Counted from the first letter of the stretch, positions 44,101-55,379 are shown. The stretch: 64,000 nucleotides of DNA from Flaveria trinervia (GCA_025506515.1 CM046451.1:67232284-67296283), one strand, 5' to 3'. Notes: generated by a model not told the origin, from the sequence alone. Numbers and translations: made by a program.

Positions 44101-45289
44101 TAAGTCTTCTTCAGCAGGGTGCACGGAGCGCCAAACGGCTTGAGATATTCCAAGTTACGTTTACGTCGCCGTAATAACTCGTAGCACGTTTTTCCATGCC
44201 GCTTTACTACCAAAAATCGAGTAAGGGTATAACATGCATTTGTCACAGCTTCATTCCAAAATTGGATAGGCAGTTTCGAGTCTGCTAGCATAGTCCGTGC
44301 CATCTCTATCAAGCTGCAGTTCTTCTGTTCAGCAACGCCGTTCATCTGAGGGGTATAAGCCGAGGTAAATTGATGCACAATTCCCTTTTCCTTGCAATAG
44401 GCCTCCATCCTCTGATTCTTAAACTCGGTTCTGTTGTCTGAGCGCACCTGTCATACCTTCAGCTTGTATAGGGATTCTAGTGTAGTTACCAATTCCTTGA
44501 AGGATTCAAATGTTTCTGATTTGGATTTCAGAAACATTACCCAAGAGAACCTTGAGTAGTCATCGGTAACTACGTAGCAATACAAGTCGCCAGCGATGCC
44601 TCTTGTACTACCTGGACCAAAAAGATCCATGTGAAGAAGCTCAAGAGGAAGTTCTATAGAATGAACTTTCTTTTCCTTATGAGATTTCTTCGTCTGTTTG
44701 CCGTTTTTGCATGCAACACAAAAATCCGGGAGTTGAAAGTTTTGGATATTACTCCTCTCACAAGATCATTCTTAATCAAGTGATTCATTTTTCTCAGTTT
44801 TATGTGTCCCATTCTCCTATGGCAGGAGATGGAGTCTTTCTCAGTAGCTTTGGACAAGAAGCATTGGACTTCACGATCAGTTATGGAGGCCTTTGAGAGG
44901 TCCACGACATAAAGATCATTATATCTTGAAGTTGACATTAGGATCTGGTCCTCCGGGATCATGTAGTCCATCTTTAGAACGTAACACCTCTTGTTGTCAA
45001 AAACTACCTTGAATCCTTTATCACAGATTTGAGAGACTGAAAGCAAGTTATTTTGTAATTGTTGGACATAGTTTACCTTATCAAACTTAACCTTCTCATT
45101 TCCCACTTCTCCTTGGGCTGTGATGTACCCACCTTTGTTTCCAGCAAATGAAACATGCGCTCCTTTAGTATGTCTGACATTTGATAAGAGAGCTCCATTC
45201 CTTGTCATATGCCTGGATGCTCCGCTATCTACAATCCACGTGTTTGTCTCAGCACTATAGCAAACACCCTGCACAATCAATGAAAACAT
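44101..45289 (-). pseudogene. pol: Protease and integrase of element A
   Basis: Pol starts with ATG at 45289 overlapping the Gag stop (TAATG). Protease catalytic DSG lies in NTWIVDSGASRHM near 45230. The pre-integrase region has NLLSVSQICDKGFKVVFD and HRRMGHIKLRKMNHLIKNDL with the His pair; the frame is open from 45289 to 44654 (211 codons). The integrase core has LLHMDLFGP and DDYSRFSW near 44560-44640, SDNRTEFKNQ (second Asp; the usual Gly is Arg here and in D) and QMNGVAEQKNCSLIEMARTM (catalytic Glu) at 44100-44447. One frameshift near 44450-44650 separates the two frames. Confidence 0.9.
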
Positions 45290-48030
45290 TAGTTCATGTT
45301 AGGAACCCAAGCCTTAACTGGCTTGGGTTTCCCTGAGGCATCACACAACATAAACTCAACCCATTGACCCTTTGAGGTTGAGGGTTGCTCAGATTTCTGT
45401 TTGTTCTCATTTTCAGGCACTGAGGAGATTTTTTCTTTCCATAATCCAGATTTGTGTAAGGCCTGTTTGTGATAAACAGATGACTGGCTGATGGATTGAA
45501 CTTTGGGTTCACTAGCCCTTTTTGGAGGCCTCACTGAGTTCCTCTTAGAAGAGCTAGTTGTAGTTGCAGAAAGGTCAACTTTCCTCCTCAGTGTCTGGGA
45601 ATAAGGACAATGAGACGCTATGTGACCATACTCCCTACAGTTATAGCAGGATCTGCTTTTAACTTGATGGTTTATAATTTTTGGTGGAGATGCAGATGTC
45701 ACACAGTTGACCTTATTATGTTTGGATTGAAACACCTCTTTCTTGGATGTATAAATTGGTTTTACAAATTTAATTGCTTTACCTGATTTTACATCTTTGA
45801 TCCCCTGTTTACCTGGACTGTGACATAATACACGTGATTGATTAGGTTTTCTAGTCTTTTTAGGTTCTTTTTTGACTTTGTTTGACCCTGACTTTAAACT
45901 AACCTTTTCGAATTCTTTTTCCAGGTTAACACAAGGCATCTTTCTTATTGCCTTTGAAGTTGCCTCCTTCTGTTTAGAGTCGGATTCACTTGATTTACTT
46001 ATGGAATCTGGATCATTAACAAGAGGAGTGGACACCACGTGATCCATGATGGGGTTATTATTAATTGGTTTACTTTTGGTGTTCATCAAGGTCTCAGGTG
46101 GTGGTGGAACCACTTTGTATCCCAGTCTCTCCCCATTATTTCTCTCTCTCACTAAGTGTTGGACAATATGTGATGAGCTTGTCCAACTATGCAGTTTTTG
46201 TTTTAACGAGTTGATTCTACTTCTAAAACTGTTTTTGCTTCTTAGTGTCCTCTAGGGAGTTCAGATAGTACCTAATGTCATTTTCATGGTTAAAAGCAAC
46301 TACCTTAGTTTCCCTAAACTGTTTATTCAGTAGGTCTATCTTTTCCTTGTAACTGTGCTCGTTTTGTTTTAACACTCTATTTGCCTCCGTGCACAGTTCC
46401 AGATCCTTTACTAAGCTATCATTATGATCTAATAACCTAGCAAATTTTGAATCTATACTTTCTCTGAATTTATTACATTCTAAGCGAGCATGATTATGAA
46501 ACAGTTGGTCTGTAGTACTTACCTGAGATGTTGAAGAGGAATCAGCCATGAGTGCAGACTCGGTTGTCTCTAGTTCTGGTGATTCAAATGATGATGCAGA
46601 CTTTTCTTCTTCAAGCGGGTGGTTGACCACATTTGCAGTGTCTTCAGAATTTGACATCGCGAGCTCTACTGCTATATCTCCCTCACTTACAGAATCGTCA
46701 TCAATATCCTCCACACTAGCTATATTGGACTCTCCTGGTGACACAAACCGAAAGCTTCAGTCTTGTCCTTCATCCTCGTTAGCAGTTAAGGCTTTTGGGT
46801 CCTTACTGGATGAGTTAGAGCTACTAGATGTGGCCTTGTCATGACGATTAAAGGATGAGAAGGGATTGCCATTACCCGTCTTCTTTGGTTTTACACACCC
46901 CCTCTTGAAGTGTCCCTTCTCACCGCAATTGAAACATGTAACCTTTGACTTGTCGAACCCAAAGGTTGTGTTTTTTGTGGCAACCAAGTTCTATCCGGTC
47001 TTTTGACAAACTTTTTAGCTCGTCGGACAGCACTTGCCAGGGCCCACATTATGTCCATACGTTCCAACTCCATCTCATCATCCACTGCTCATAATCTTCA
47101 TCTTCCAGGTGGCAGTTTCCTATCTTTCTAGCAACTAATCCATCATAGGATTGTACCACCATAGCTAAGAGGTCCATATGTTCTCTGGCCACCTCCATAG
47201 TCACATTCCCGAAGTTGTCGGTTTTGAGCTTTGCTGCATTAGCTTCAGGTATCATATATTGGGTGCTTGACAACCCTGACGTTTCGGATCCTGAAGTTGA
47301 GGGTTGTGCTGGAACTGATGAGCTTGAGATAAAGGCGGTTTGCAGTGGTGCTCCAGATGTCTTGACCGAAGGAGTAGCATTGTAGAGTGTAGGATTCTGA
47401 TCGTAGTTAGCCTTTTGGGCTCTATACTTCATCCTAAGCTCCTCTTCTCTCAGTTTCAGAATGAAGTCATTTATATCTAACTTTGAGAGCATTCATTCTG
47501 TCTGAGATTTAAGACGAACAAAGCCCATTTTTCTGGTAATCCATCAGCAAAGTTGGATACCCTATCCTCCATTGATGTAACCACTCCATGAGTGTGCATC
47601 TCACTCATCAAGTGGTAGAATCTATCGATCACATCATCAAGGCCTTCTTTTCCCATAAAAGAGAAGTTGTCAAACTCCTTTTTCAAGGCTTTTGCCTTGA
47701 TGGCCTTCAAAGAGGCATTTCCATCATACCTCTTTTCCAACGCATCCAAAGTTTCTTTGCTTGAGTATACTTCAATACTGATGGAAAATATCCTTCGGAA
47801 TAGACTGAGTAAGCAAAGCATAGACTTTCTTCTCAGCATTGTGTTTTACCTTTTGAGCATCTGACATACCACTTGAGTAAGTTTGACTCCGTCAGCTCCT
47901 ACTCGCATGCTATACCCCGACTCATGGCCTACCACAAATTGTATCTACACCATTTAAGTAGATTTCATAATGTTGCTTCCATTGTGGGTAGTCGTCTAAC
48001 GTAATAAGTTTTGGGGTTTATTATGAATTC
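45289..48030 (-). pseudogene. gag: Gag of element A
   Basis: Minus strand. The start region near 48000 keeps PKLITLDDYPQWKQHYEIYL, but the initiator ATG is not recognisable. The core at 47477-47839 has LDALEKRYDGNASLKAIKAK and GLDDVIDRFYHLMSEMHTHG; 47049-47492 has LDINDFILKLREEELRMKYR. First zinc knuckle CFNCGEKGHFKRGC is at 46895-46936, nearly canonical. A coiled coil spans 46223-46460. The last 287 codons (45289-46152) are open and include a second knuckle CYNCREYGHIASHC (45607-45648) and end AWVPNMN with TAA at 45289-45291. Two widely spaced knuckles within one Gag are notable. Four or five shifts break the chain. Confidence 0.88.
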
Positions 48031-48583
48031 CCACTTCGTTCTCCAACAGCAGTAGATTCTGAATACGTGTGTCTCTACTTGTTGTGTATGCTGAAAACTA
48101 GTCCTCCATTAGTTTTAACTTTACTGTTTAACAAACTGCTAATGTATGCGAATGAAGGTATGCAATTGAACTTATTCGTGCGATTGAACAATGCGGATGG
48201 TTCAATTGTGCGACTGAACAAATGCGGATGACTCAGTCGCCTGAATGAACAAATGCGATTGAACAGTCCTAATGAAGTTCTCAGTCGTACGATTGAAGGT
48301 ACGAATGAGTCCAATCATGCGGTTGGAGAGTGCGAATAAACTCAGTCGTACGATTGGTCTAATCGTGCGACTGAACTTGCTGAAGTTTGATAAGTCGTAG
48401 ATTTAACTTGATTTGTTCGTAAAAACTCGAATTTTATCAAACCCTAATATCGTATGCCGAAAAACTCAACTTTTCAATCAGGAAACGTCTAAGACTCCGT
48501 TAGACACAAAAGGATTGCGTTTTTGATGCAAAAACACAATTTTTTATTAAAACTTTTGAATCAACACATAATCAGGAGCCAAG
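48031..48583 (-). promoter_or_regulatory. Leader of element A with palindromic words
   Basis: Untranslated region between PBS and gag. A third cluster of the A-family word lies at 48150-48380 (GTGCGACTGA, CAGTCGTACGATTG and similar, none perfect over 16 bases). The part next to the PBS (48440-48583) is shared with the D leader (52206-52320), with TCTTAGACGTTTCCTGA in common. Confidence 0.7.
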
Positions 48584-48595
48584 GCTCTGATACCA
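48584..48595 (-). other. Primer-binding site of element A
   Basis: Minus strand TGGTATCAGAGC, two bases inside the 5' LTR end. It fixes the minus-strand polarity of A. Confidence 0.93.
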
Positions 48596-48597
48596 CT

Positions 48598-49335
48598 TGT
48601 TAGGATCTGGTATTTGAACGAAACACCAACTGATTAACGTGTTAAACCAAACCAAATAGTGCGGAATCCTATTTGATTGGCGATCCCATCATTGAGAACA
48701 CACGTAGAAACAATAACGTATTGAATCTAACGTCAAGAATCGATTAGGAATCGATCTACAACGTTCTATGAACTTGGAGTATGAACTCAGAGGCTTCTGG
48801 AAGGCTAGGGTATGTCTGGAATCGAAGTGAATTAAATGCTTACGTTTTTCCATGAATTAGGTGGTATTTATAGGTTAGGATTGCTCAATCGGGCAACTGA
48901 ACCATTAGCATGGTTCCTTCGTACGATTGAGCCATGCGGTTAATCCATTCGCACAACTGAGTGTTCAGTCGTGCGACTAAGTCAGTCGCATGAAGTTGTT
49001 CAGGCGTATGGACTATTTAGGCGCATGGACACTCAGTCGCATGGCCATTCGGACGCATGACCACTGTTGGGGCTCATGGTCCAGTCGGACACATGAAAAC
49101 TTCACTTCATCAAGTTTGAATGTATTCAATATTATAACATTACTCATAACTATTCAAACAATCACAAACCTATATAATCAAATCAATATGCGTTAAACAA
49201 CTCATTAATGAAATATTAAACATTATAAACACAAACAAACATATGTATTTCATTAAGTACCCAATGATTACATATGTGTAAGACAATAAAGAGATATTAC
49301 ATTCATATCAGAATCTAGGTACATATGTATCAATA
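48598..49335 (-). repeat. 5' LTR of element A (738 bp)
   Basis: Minus strand start is TATTGATACATATGTACC (the terminal TG has mutated to TA) and end is CCTAACA. It pairs with 10431-11166. The TATAAATA box is at 48865-48872 (minus strand) with decayed TCAGTCG words upstream. The tandem duplication begins inside this LTR at 49103, so its outer 233 bp are repeated at 55137-55379, where the terminal bases are still CAACA. Confidence 0.93.
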
Positions 49336-49340
49336 GATGA
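49336..49340. repeat. Target-site duplication GATGA, right copy (element A)
   Basis: Matches 10426-10430. The tandem duplicate of this junction at 55380-55384 has the same five bases. Confidence 0.92.
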
Positions 49341-50820
49341 TGGTCCTCCTTGGTGGCTAGAGGTGGTGGTGGTGGCAGTGGTGTATATGGGAGGTGGTAT
49401 GTGTGTGGGTGGTGATGGGTAAACTGAAGTGGTGGTGGAAGTGATGTGGGGGAGTGGTGGAGTGGTGGAGTGGCTGAGGTAGTGGTGGTGTGTGTGGTGG
49501 CAGTAGCGGTGGTAGGTGGAATGGTAGTCGTGGGGGTGGTAGTGGTAGATGTAGTGGCTGTGGTGGTGGCTGAGGTCAAAGTAAACTTTAGTCACTTCCC
49601 CTTCTTGCCATATGGGTGAGCCATTCCTTCTTCCTTGTGCCTTTACACACTAAGGCTCCCCCTTGGCTGCTGGGCGGGTCTGGGGTATATGAGGGATCTG
49701 AAACAGTAGCAGCAGCATCCCCGGATTCCCCTTGGCGTTCACCAACCACCCGTAAACCTCTCTTTGTGGCAACCACCCTGCTGCTGACAATGCTCGTCAG
49801 AGGCTCCTCATCACTCTCTCCCCCTCATCAGAAGGGAAAAACTCCTGATGGAAACTGGCGGCGGTGGCTTCTCCATGAGCGGGTGGTGGAGGTATAACAT
49901 GTGCAGTGCTGGCCCTAGAAATACCGGGCCCAGAGTCTCCACCGGTGTCACCATCATCGTCATCGGAGTCATCAGATGGGAGAGCAATCTGCTCTACATC
50001 TAAGTCACTCTCTTCAAGGCGCCACTTACGCCTAGCCGACGCCATGTACTTTGCCAGGGCCAGATGCTCGAAGAATATCCTCACAGTGGGTTTGACTTGC
50101 TTTCCCTATAGACCTTCATGCTGCCAAAGTCGTATCATCCATTACCTCCAGTGATACCGCATCGTGGCTCTCCTTAGGCAAGGCAGGCAGCTTCTCATCA
50201 ATAATCATCTGTAAGAATCTTGGATACATATAGAAGCCCTCGTTGCCTTTGGCCTCAAGGTTCTCTATGAGGTAGAAAAATATCATGCTGGAAAAATTGA
50301 AGGGGTGGTTGAGTACCAGTGCCATGTAGGCATTCTGGATCTGGTTTGAGAGGTCATCAAAGCCACCCCTCCTCGATGCCATGCACTTTAGTATCACATG
50401 CGCCAAGTACCTAAAATGGGGACACGGGTTGCTTTTGTTCAGCACACCTGCATTTATGTCCCCAGCGTACTTCATCCTGAGGGAGCACCCCCTCATTGTC
50501 AAAGGGTGTAGTCTGGTCGGGTGATCAACATCGTCACCCAGATCTAGTACTCATCGAATATCTTCTGCAGTCACCTCGATATCCTGCCCAAAAATAGTGC
50601 TCCGGATGCAGTAGGGCTCATGAGATCGATCAACCAATGCACCCTCCCAGAAGGCATGCTGTATAGACCTGTTGGGGGTGCACGGTATAGATATAGTTTT
50701 GTGGATCTAGGATCTCTTTAGGAAGGCTATGATGTGAGCAAACTTAGTATCGTTCCGAGTTGTGGTGTCCAGATGAGCACAAATAGTGTGCTTGGTGTTT
50801 ATGGTCCACCTATCAGCCAT
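49341..50820 (-). pseudogene. Third ORF of element C, N-terminal half
   Basis: Minus strand ATG at 50820 (MADRWTINTKHTICAHLD). It keeps NRSIQHAFWEGALVDRSHEP near 50650, KYAGDINAGVLNKSNPCPHF, ASRRGGFDDLSNQIQNAYM, NHPFNFSSMIFFYLIENLE, MYPRFLQMIIDEKLPAL (50116-50502), then an acidic region (49797-50084), a linker and a Thr/Pro-rich tract coded by a GTG-rich repeat (49361-49575), where element A cuts in. It continues at 10430. At least three stops or shifts. It is more diverged than the A copy and lacks the insertion of B. Confidence 0.83.
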
Positions 50821-51456
50821 CAATCTGTAACACAAGGAGCATATGAGTTAGATCATCACACAATAAAAACCAACTCTAATTAACCAATTGAAATAGTCTG
50901 GTTCAATCATGCGATTGAACCATACGACCGGGTTTAGTTGTTTGACCTAACATGCGACTGGATACAATCGGGTGTCTAATGATGCGATTGAGTTCAATCG
51001 GGTGACTGAGCCTGCGATTGGTTCAGTCGGCCGACAGAGCTCATTCGCATAGTTTATTCGGCCAACTAAGTCATTTGTCTAGCTCAGTCAAGCGATTGTA
51101 GTTCATCTGGGTGTCCAGTCGCCGGACCTACTATCTGTTAGAATGAAATTCAAATTTTGACCAAATCTAAGCATTAGACATCGTGGTTTGGTTCAATAGA
51201 CTCGCAATAACCCTACTAAGTATCTTAGAACCTTGATTTCAACATTTTACTTAGTTTTATTAGGTTATTATTCCAACTTAAGTCTCGTTTCTTGTTATGC
51301 CCGAGAATCGTAAATTTGGAGTCAAATCGACTAAAATTTGGGTAGATTGCACCCCATAATACTTGTGTAAACACCAGAGATCATCAGAATATTGAAATAT
51401 GAAGCCAAATTAGGTCAGAGGAAATTTTGGTAGGGTGACGTTATGCTGTACGAATT
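50821..51456 (-). other. Spacer upstream of the C third ORF
   Basis: No coding signal. TCAGTCGGCCGAC-type words lie at 50900-51120, followed by about 330 bp (51125-51456) that align with the A spacer at 39590-39920 (GAATTTCAAATTTTGACCAA-like and GACTCGCAAT blocks). D entered after GCGAATT; A still has the uninterrupted site GCGAATTAGGG near 39916. Confidence 0.7.
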
Positions 51457-52190
51457 TGTTGATACATATGTACCTAGATTTGGATCTTAATGTAATATGT
51501 CTTGAATGTCTCACGCTTATGTAATGTTTGGGTACTTAATGAAATTAGAATATTGAATGTGATTTATAATGTTTAATATTTCATTAATGAGTTGTGTAAT
51601 GCATATTGACTAGATTATATAGGTTTGTGATTGTTTGAATTGATATGCATAATTTATAATAGTGAATACATTCAAACTGGTTAAGTGAAGTTCTCATGCG
51701 TCCGACTGGACCATGCATCCCAATAGTGGTCATGCGTCCGAATGGCCATGAGACTGAGTGTCCATGCGCCTGAATGGTCCATACGCCTGAACAACTTCAT
51801 GCGACTGACTCAGTTGCACGACTGAACACTCAGTCATGCGAATGGATCAACCGCATGGCTCAATCACACGAATGAACCATGCTAATGGTTCAGTCGTCCA
51901 AATGAATAACCCTAAGCTATAAATACCACCTAATTCGTGAAAACACGTAAGGATCATACACACTTCGACTCCAGACGTACCCTAGCCATCCAGAGACCTC
52001 AAAGATCATACTCCAAGTTCATAGATCGCATTAAATCGATTCCTAATCATTCTTATAGTTAGATTCAATACATAATTGTTTCTACGTGCATTCTTACCGA
52101 TTGGATCGCTAATCAAATAGGATTCCGCATTATTTGGTTCGGTATATACGTGAATCAGTTAGTACATCGTCAAGTACACCATCCCTAACA
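51457..52190 (+). repeat. 5' LTR of element D, copy 1 (734 bp)
   Basis: Starts TGTTGATACATATGTACC and ends CATCCCTAACA. TATAAATA at 51918-51925, with decayed TCAGTCG words upstream (51690-51900). It is related to the A and C LTRs but in the opposite direction to both. Confidence 0.93.
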
Positions 52191-52192
52191 AG

Positions 52193-52204
52193 TGGTATTA
52201 GAGC
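52193..52204 (+). other. Primer-binding site of element D, copy 1
   Basis: TGGTATTAGAGC: one C-to-T change from the standard TGGTATCAGAGC. Copy 2 has an additional change. Confidence 0.88.
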
Positions 52205-52324
52205 CTTGGCTCTGGATTACGTGTTGATTCAACCGTTTTTGATACAAAAATTGTGTTTTTTCACTAAAAACGCAATCTTTTGTGTCAAACAGCGTCTTAG
52301 ACGTTTCCTGACCATAAAGTTTAG

Positions 52325-52885
52325 AGTATCTCGAGCCGTTTGGTGCTCCGTGCACCCTGCTGAAGAAGACTCAGGAGGGAAAATTCAATCAGAAGGTAGA
52401 TGAAGGGATCTTTCTAGGATACAACATACCAAACAAGAGAGTTTATAATAACTCAACGGGTCAAGTAGAGGTGTGGTGTAATGTTGATGTTCAAAGATAC
52501 ACCACACCACTTGCTGGAAAAGGGCCTACTTAGTTCTTTGACTATGATGGATTCTTCAAGTCCTTCAACATACCTCCCTCCACTTCCAAAGACGAGTTGG
52601 AAAACAAGATGATGTACGACGTCTTGAACACACCGTCTTAAGATTCAACACCATCCTGTTCATAAAGTAAATCATCTACCAACTCAGGGGAGCACTTGAT
52701 GTGAGTGACTCTTCCTCTGATGAAGAAAATGTGGAACATGATCAGAACAACCATGATGCATAGGTTCCGACTACCACAAGTCCACAAGCATATAACAGTG
52801 ATGGTTCTGAGTTTTCTGAACCTTAGACTCCTATAGCCTTAATCCATAACCAAATGTTCACAATCTTGATTCTGAGGTGGTCGTT
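52325..52885 (+). pseudogene. pol: Displaced integrase-end and linker block, D copy 1
   Basis: Directly after a leader of about 115 bases comes EPFGAPCTLLKKTQ-type integrase end, NIPNKRVYNNSTGQVEVWCN, the acidic linker and a stop at VV, where it joins gag (KAKALKKEF). In an ordinary element this block lies between integrase and RT (61701-62267 in copy 2). It therefore is a copy out of place. In this unit the left joint has one TTAGAGTATCT; copy 2 has two. Confidence 0.88.
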
Positions 52886-55136
52886 AAGGCCAAAGCTTTG
52901 AAGAAGGAGTTTGAAAACTTCTCTTCAATGGGAAAGGAAGGCCTGGATGATGTGATCGACAGATTCTATCACGTGATGAGTGAGATGCACACTCATGGAG
53001 TTACTACGTCGATGGAGGATAAGGTATCCGACTTTGCAGATGGATTACCAGAGAATTGGGCTTCCTTCGTTTCTAATCTTAGATAGAATGGGATGCTCTC
53101 AAAGTTAGACAATAATGACTTAATTCTCAAACTGAGAGAGGAGGAGCTTAGGATGAAGTATAGAGCACAAAACGCAAACTATGACCAGAATCCTGCGCTC
53201 TACAACGTGACTCCTCGGTCAAGACATCTGGAGCACCACTGCAAACTGCCTTAGTCTCAAGCTCAGCAAGTCTAGCACAAGTATCTACTTCAGGATCCGA
53301 AACATCAGGGTCATCAGGTACCCAGTATATTATACCTGAAGCAAATGCAGCAAAATTGAAGACCGATAACTTTGGTAACGTGACTGTTGAGGTGGCCAGA
53401 GAACACATGGACCTCCTAGCTGCTGTACTCCACTCCTATGATGGACTAATTGCTGGAAAGATAGGAAATTGCCACCTGGCAGATGAGGATTAACAACAGG
53501 TGGATGAGATGGAGTTGGAACGAATAGATATTATGTGGGCCTAGGCAAGTCCTGTCCGACGAGCTAAGAAGTTTGTCAAAAAGAACGGACAGAACTTGGT
53601 TGCCACCAGGACACGACTTTTGGCTCCGACTAGTCAAAGGTCACCTGTTTCAACTGTGGTGAGAAAGGGCACTTCAAACGGGAGTGTATGATGCCAAAGA
53701 AGACTTGTAATGGCAATCCTTTCTCGTCCTTCAATCGTTAGGACAATGCCACAACTAGTAGTCGTACTTCATCAAGCAAGGATCCTAAAGCCTTGATAGC
53801 TAACGATGATGAAAGGAAGGACAGGGAGCTTTCGGTTCGTCAAACCAGGAGAGTCCAACATAGCTAGTGTGGAGGACATTGATGAGGATTCCGCTAGCGA
53901 GGGAGACATTGTAGTAGAGCTCGCGATGTCAACTACTGAAGACACTGCACCTGTGCTCAACCACCTGCCCGAAGAAGAAAAATATGTGTCCACTTCATAA
54001 TCACCAGAACCAAAGACAACAGATTCTGCACACATGGCTGATTCATCTTCAACATCTCAAGTAAGTACTACTAACCAGTTGTTTTATAATCATGCTTGTG
54101 TAATAAATTTAGAGAAAGCATAGATTTAAAATTTTCTAGGTTATTAGATCATAATGATAGCTTAGTAAAGGATCTGGAATTGTGCCTAAAGCTAATAGAG
54201 TTTGAAAACAAAATGAGCACAGTTACAAGGAAAATATAGACCTTTTGAACAAACAACTTAGGGAAACAAAAGTAGTTCCGTTTAACCAAGCTAATGACAT
54301 TAGGTACTATCTTAACTCCTCAGAGGACACTAAGAAGCAGAAAGCTGTTTTAGAAGTACAAGTCAATTCCTTAAAACAAAAACTGCACAGTTGGACAAGC
54401 TCATCTCACATTGTCCAACATTAGTGAGAGATAAAAACAATGGGGAGGGATTAGGATACAAAGTAGTTCCGCCACCACCTGAGACCTTGATGAACACCAA
54501 AAGTAAACCAATTAATGATAACCCCATCAAAGATCATGTGGTGACCACTCCTCTTGTTAGTGACCCAGATACCACAAGTAAATCAATTGTATCTGGCACT
54601 AAACAAAAGGAGTCCACTTCAAAGGCAAAAGGAAAAATGCCTTGTGTTAACAGGGAAAAAGAGTTTGAAAATGTCAATTTAAATTCAGGTTCGAAAAAAG
54701 TCAAATCAGAACCCAAAAAGACTGTTACACTTAATCAATCACGCACATCATGTCAAAGTCCCGGTAAACAAGAACTAAAAGATGTAAAACCAGGTAAACC
54801 AATTAAGTTTGTAAAACCCAACCATACATCTAACAAAGAAGTGTATCAATCTAAACAAAATAAGGTCAACCGTGTCACAACTACTTCTCCACAAAAACAT
54901 TTAAACCATAAAGTTGAAAGCAGATCCTGCTACAATTATGGAGAGTACGTTCACATTGCGTCTCATTCACCTTATTATCAGACACCGAGGAGGAAAGTTG
55001 AACTTCCTAGACTTTTTAAGAGGTACTCAGTGATGCCTCCTAAAAGGGATAAAGAACCCACAGTTCAACCCATTAGCCAGTCGTCTGTCTATCACAAACA
55101 GGCCTTACACAAAGCTGGACTATGGAAAGAAAAAAC
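52886..55136 (+). pseudogene. gag: Gag of element D, copy 1 (N-terminus missing, 3' cut)
   Basis: Begins at KAKALKKEFENFSSMGKEGL, so about the first 100 residues and the start codon are absent. Core and ZnF follow as in A: DVIDRFYHVMSEMHTHGVTT, first knuckle at 53646-53687, coiled coil near 54150-54390, and the basic region 54430-55130 where the second knuckle reads CYNYGEYVHIASHS, with two zinc ligands lost. It ends at GLWKEK by the duplication breakpoint. The apparent 279-codon frame 54391-55230 is a chimera across that junction. Confidence 0.87.
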
Positions 55137-55379
55137 CACTTCATCAAGTTTGATTGTATTCAATATTATAACATTGCGCATAACTATTCAAACAATCACA
55201 AACCTATATAATCAAATCAATATGCGTTAAACAACTCATTAATGAAATATTAAACATTATAAACACAAACAAACATATGTATTTCATTAAGTACCCAACG
55301 CTTACATATGTGTAAGACAATAAGGACATATTACATTCAGATCAGAATCTAGGTACATATGTATCAACAGATGATGGTC
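55137..55379 (-). repeat. Fragment of the A 5' LTR (duplicated)
   Basis: The outer 243 bases of the A LTR, ending TATCAACA on the plus strand next to GATGA (55380-55384). It retains the original terminal bases that are mutated at 49335. Confidence 0.92.

Larger units (their letters stand above)
10431..49335 (-). mobile_element. Element A: full-length Sirevirus-like Copia retrotransposon carrying nested elements B and E
   Basis: Minus-strand order: 5' LTR (48598-49335), primer-binding site (48584-48595), leader, gag (about 45289-48030), protease and integrase (44101-45289), linker, RT and RNase H (41862-43450), spacer with palindromic words (39274-41861), third ORF N-half (38227-39273), then element B, third ORF C-half (11178-13481), polypurine tract (11167-11177) and 3' LTR (10431-11166). 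TSD GATGA is on both sides. Without B the element is about 14.2 kb, long for Copia but expected for Sireviruses with an extra ORF. By eye the LTRs differ at about 22 sites in the first 345 bp, mostly C/T and G/A changes typical of methylated-CpG decay, so the insertion is not recent. All coding parts carry stops or frameshifts. Confidence 0.9.
7736..51456 (-). mobile_element. Element C: Sirevirus-like Copia retrotransposon, outermost host of the nest (partial)
   Basis: C is read on the minus strand. Visible parts are its 3' LTR (7736-8465), the C-terminal half of its third ORF (8466-10430), then after element A the N-terminal half of that ORF (49341-50820) and the spacer upstream (50821-51456). 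Element D then interrupts it, and its gag, pol and 5' LTR lie beyond the window. The two halves join across A through the duplicated GATGA target site and continue the same protein in the order seen in A. The base pairs before the 3' LTR (GGATG, 7731-7735) should be its TSD, but the partner is out of view. Part of C is repeated at 55380-56732 by the local tandem duplication. Confidence 0.8.
49103..55136. repeat. Tandem segmental duplication, unit 1 (6034 bp)
   Basis: Covers the outer part of the A 5' LTR, the A/C junction with GATGA, the N-half of the C third ORF, the C spacer and the 5' part of element D up to gag. The next unit starts at 55137 and repeats all this in the same orientation. 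CACTTCA is present at 49103-49109, 55137-55143 and 60430-60436, so the breakpoint lies in a 7-base microhomology. Confidence 0.92.
51457..55136 (+). mobile_element. Element D, copy 1 (5' part, cut by the tandem duplication)
   Basis: 5' LTR (51457-52190), altered PBS, short leader, misplaced integrase/linker block (52325-52885) and headless gag (52886-55136). It ends abruptly inside the end of gag, where the second duplication unit starts with the A LTR. GAATT at 51452-51456 is the likely target site. Copy 2 (56733 onwards) shares every rearrangement, so both stem from one insertion. Confidence 0.9.

Noticed and set aside
54391..55230. 279-codon plus-strand frame
   Set aside because: Its first part is gag of D copy 1, but the last residues are A LTR sequence read across the duplication joint; a chimera.
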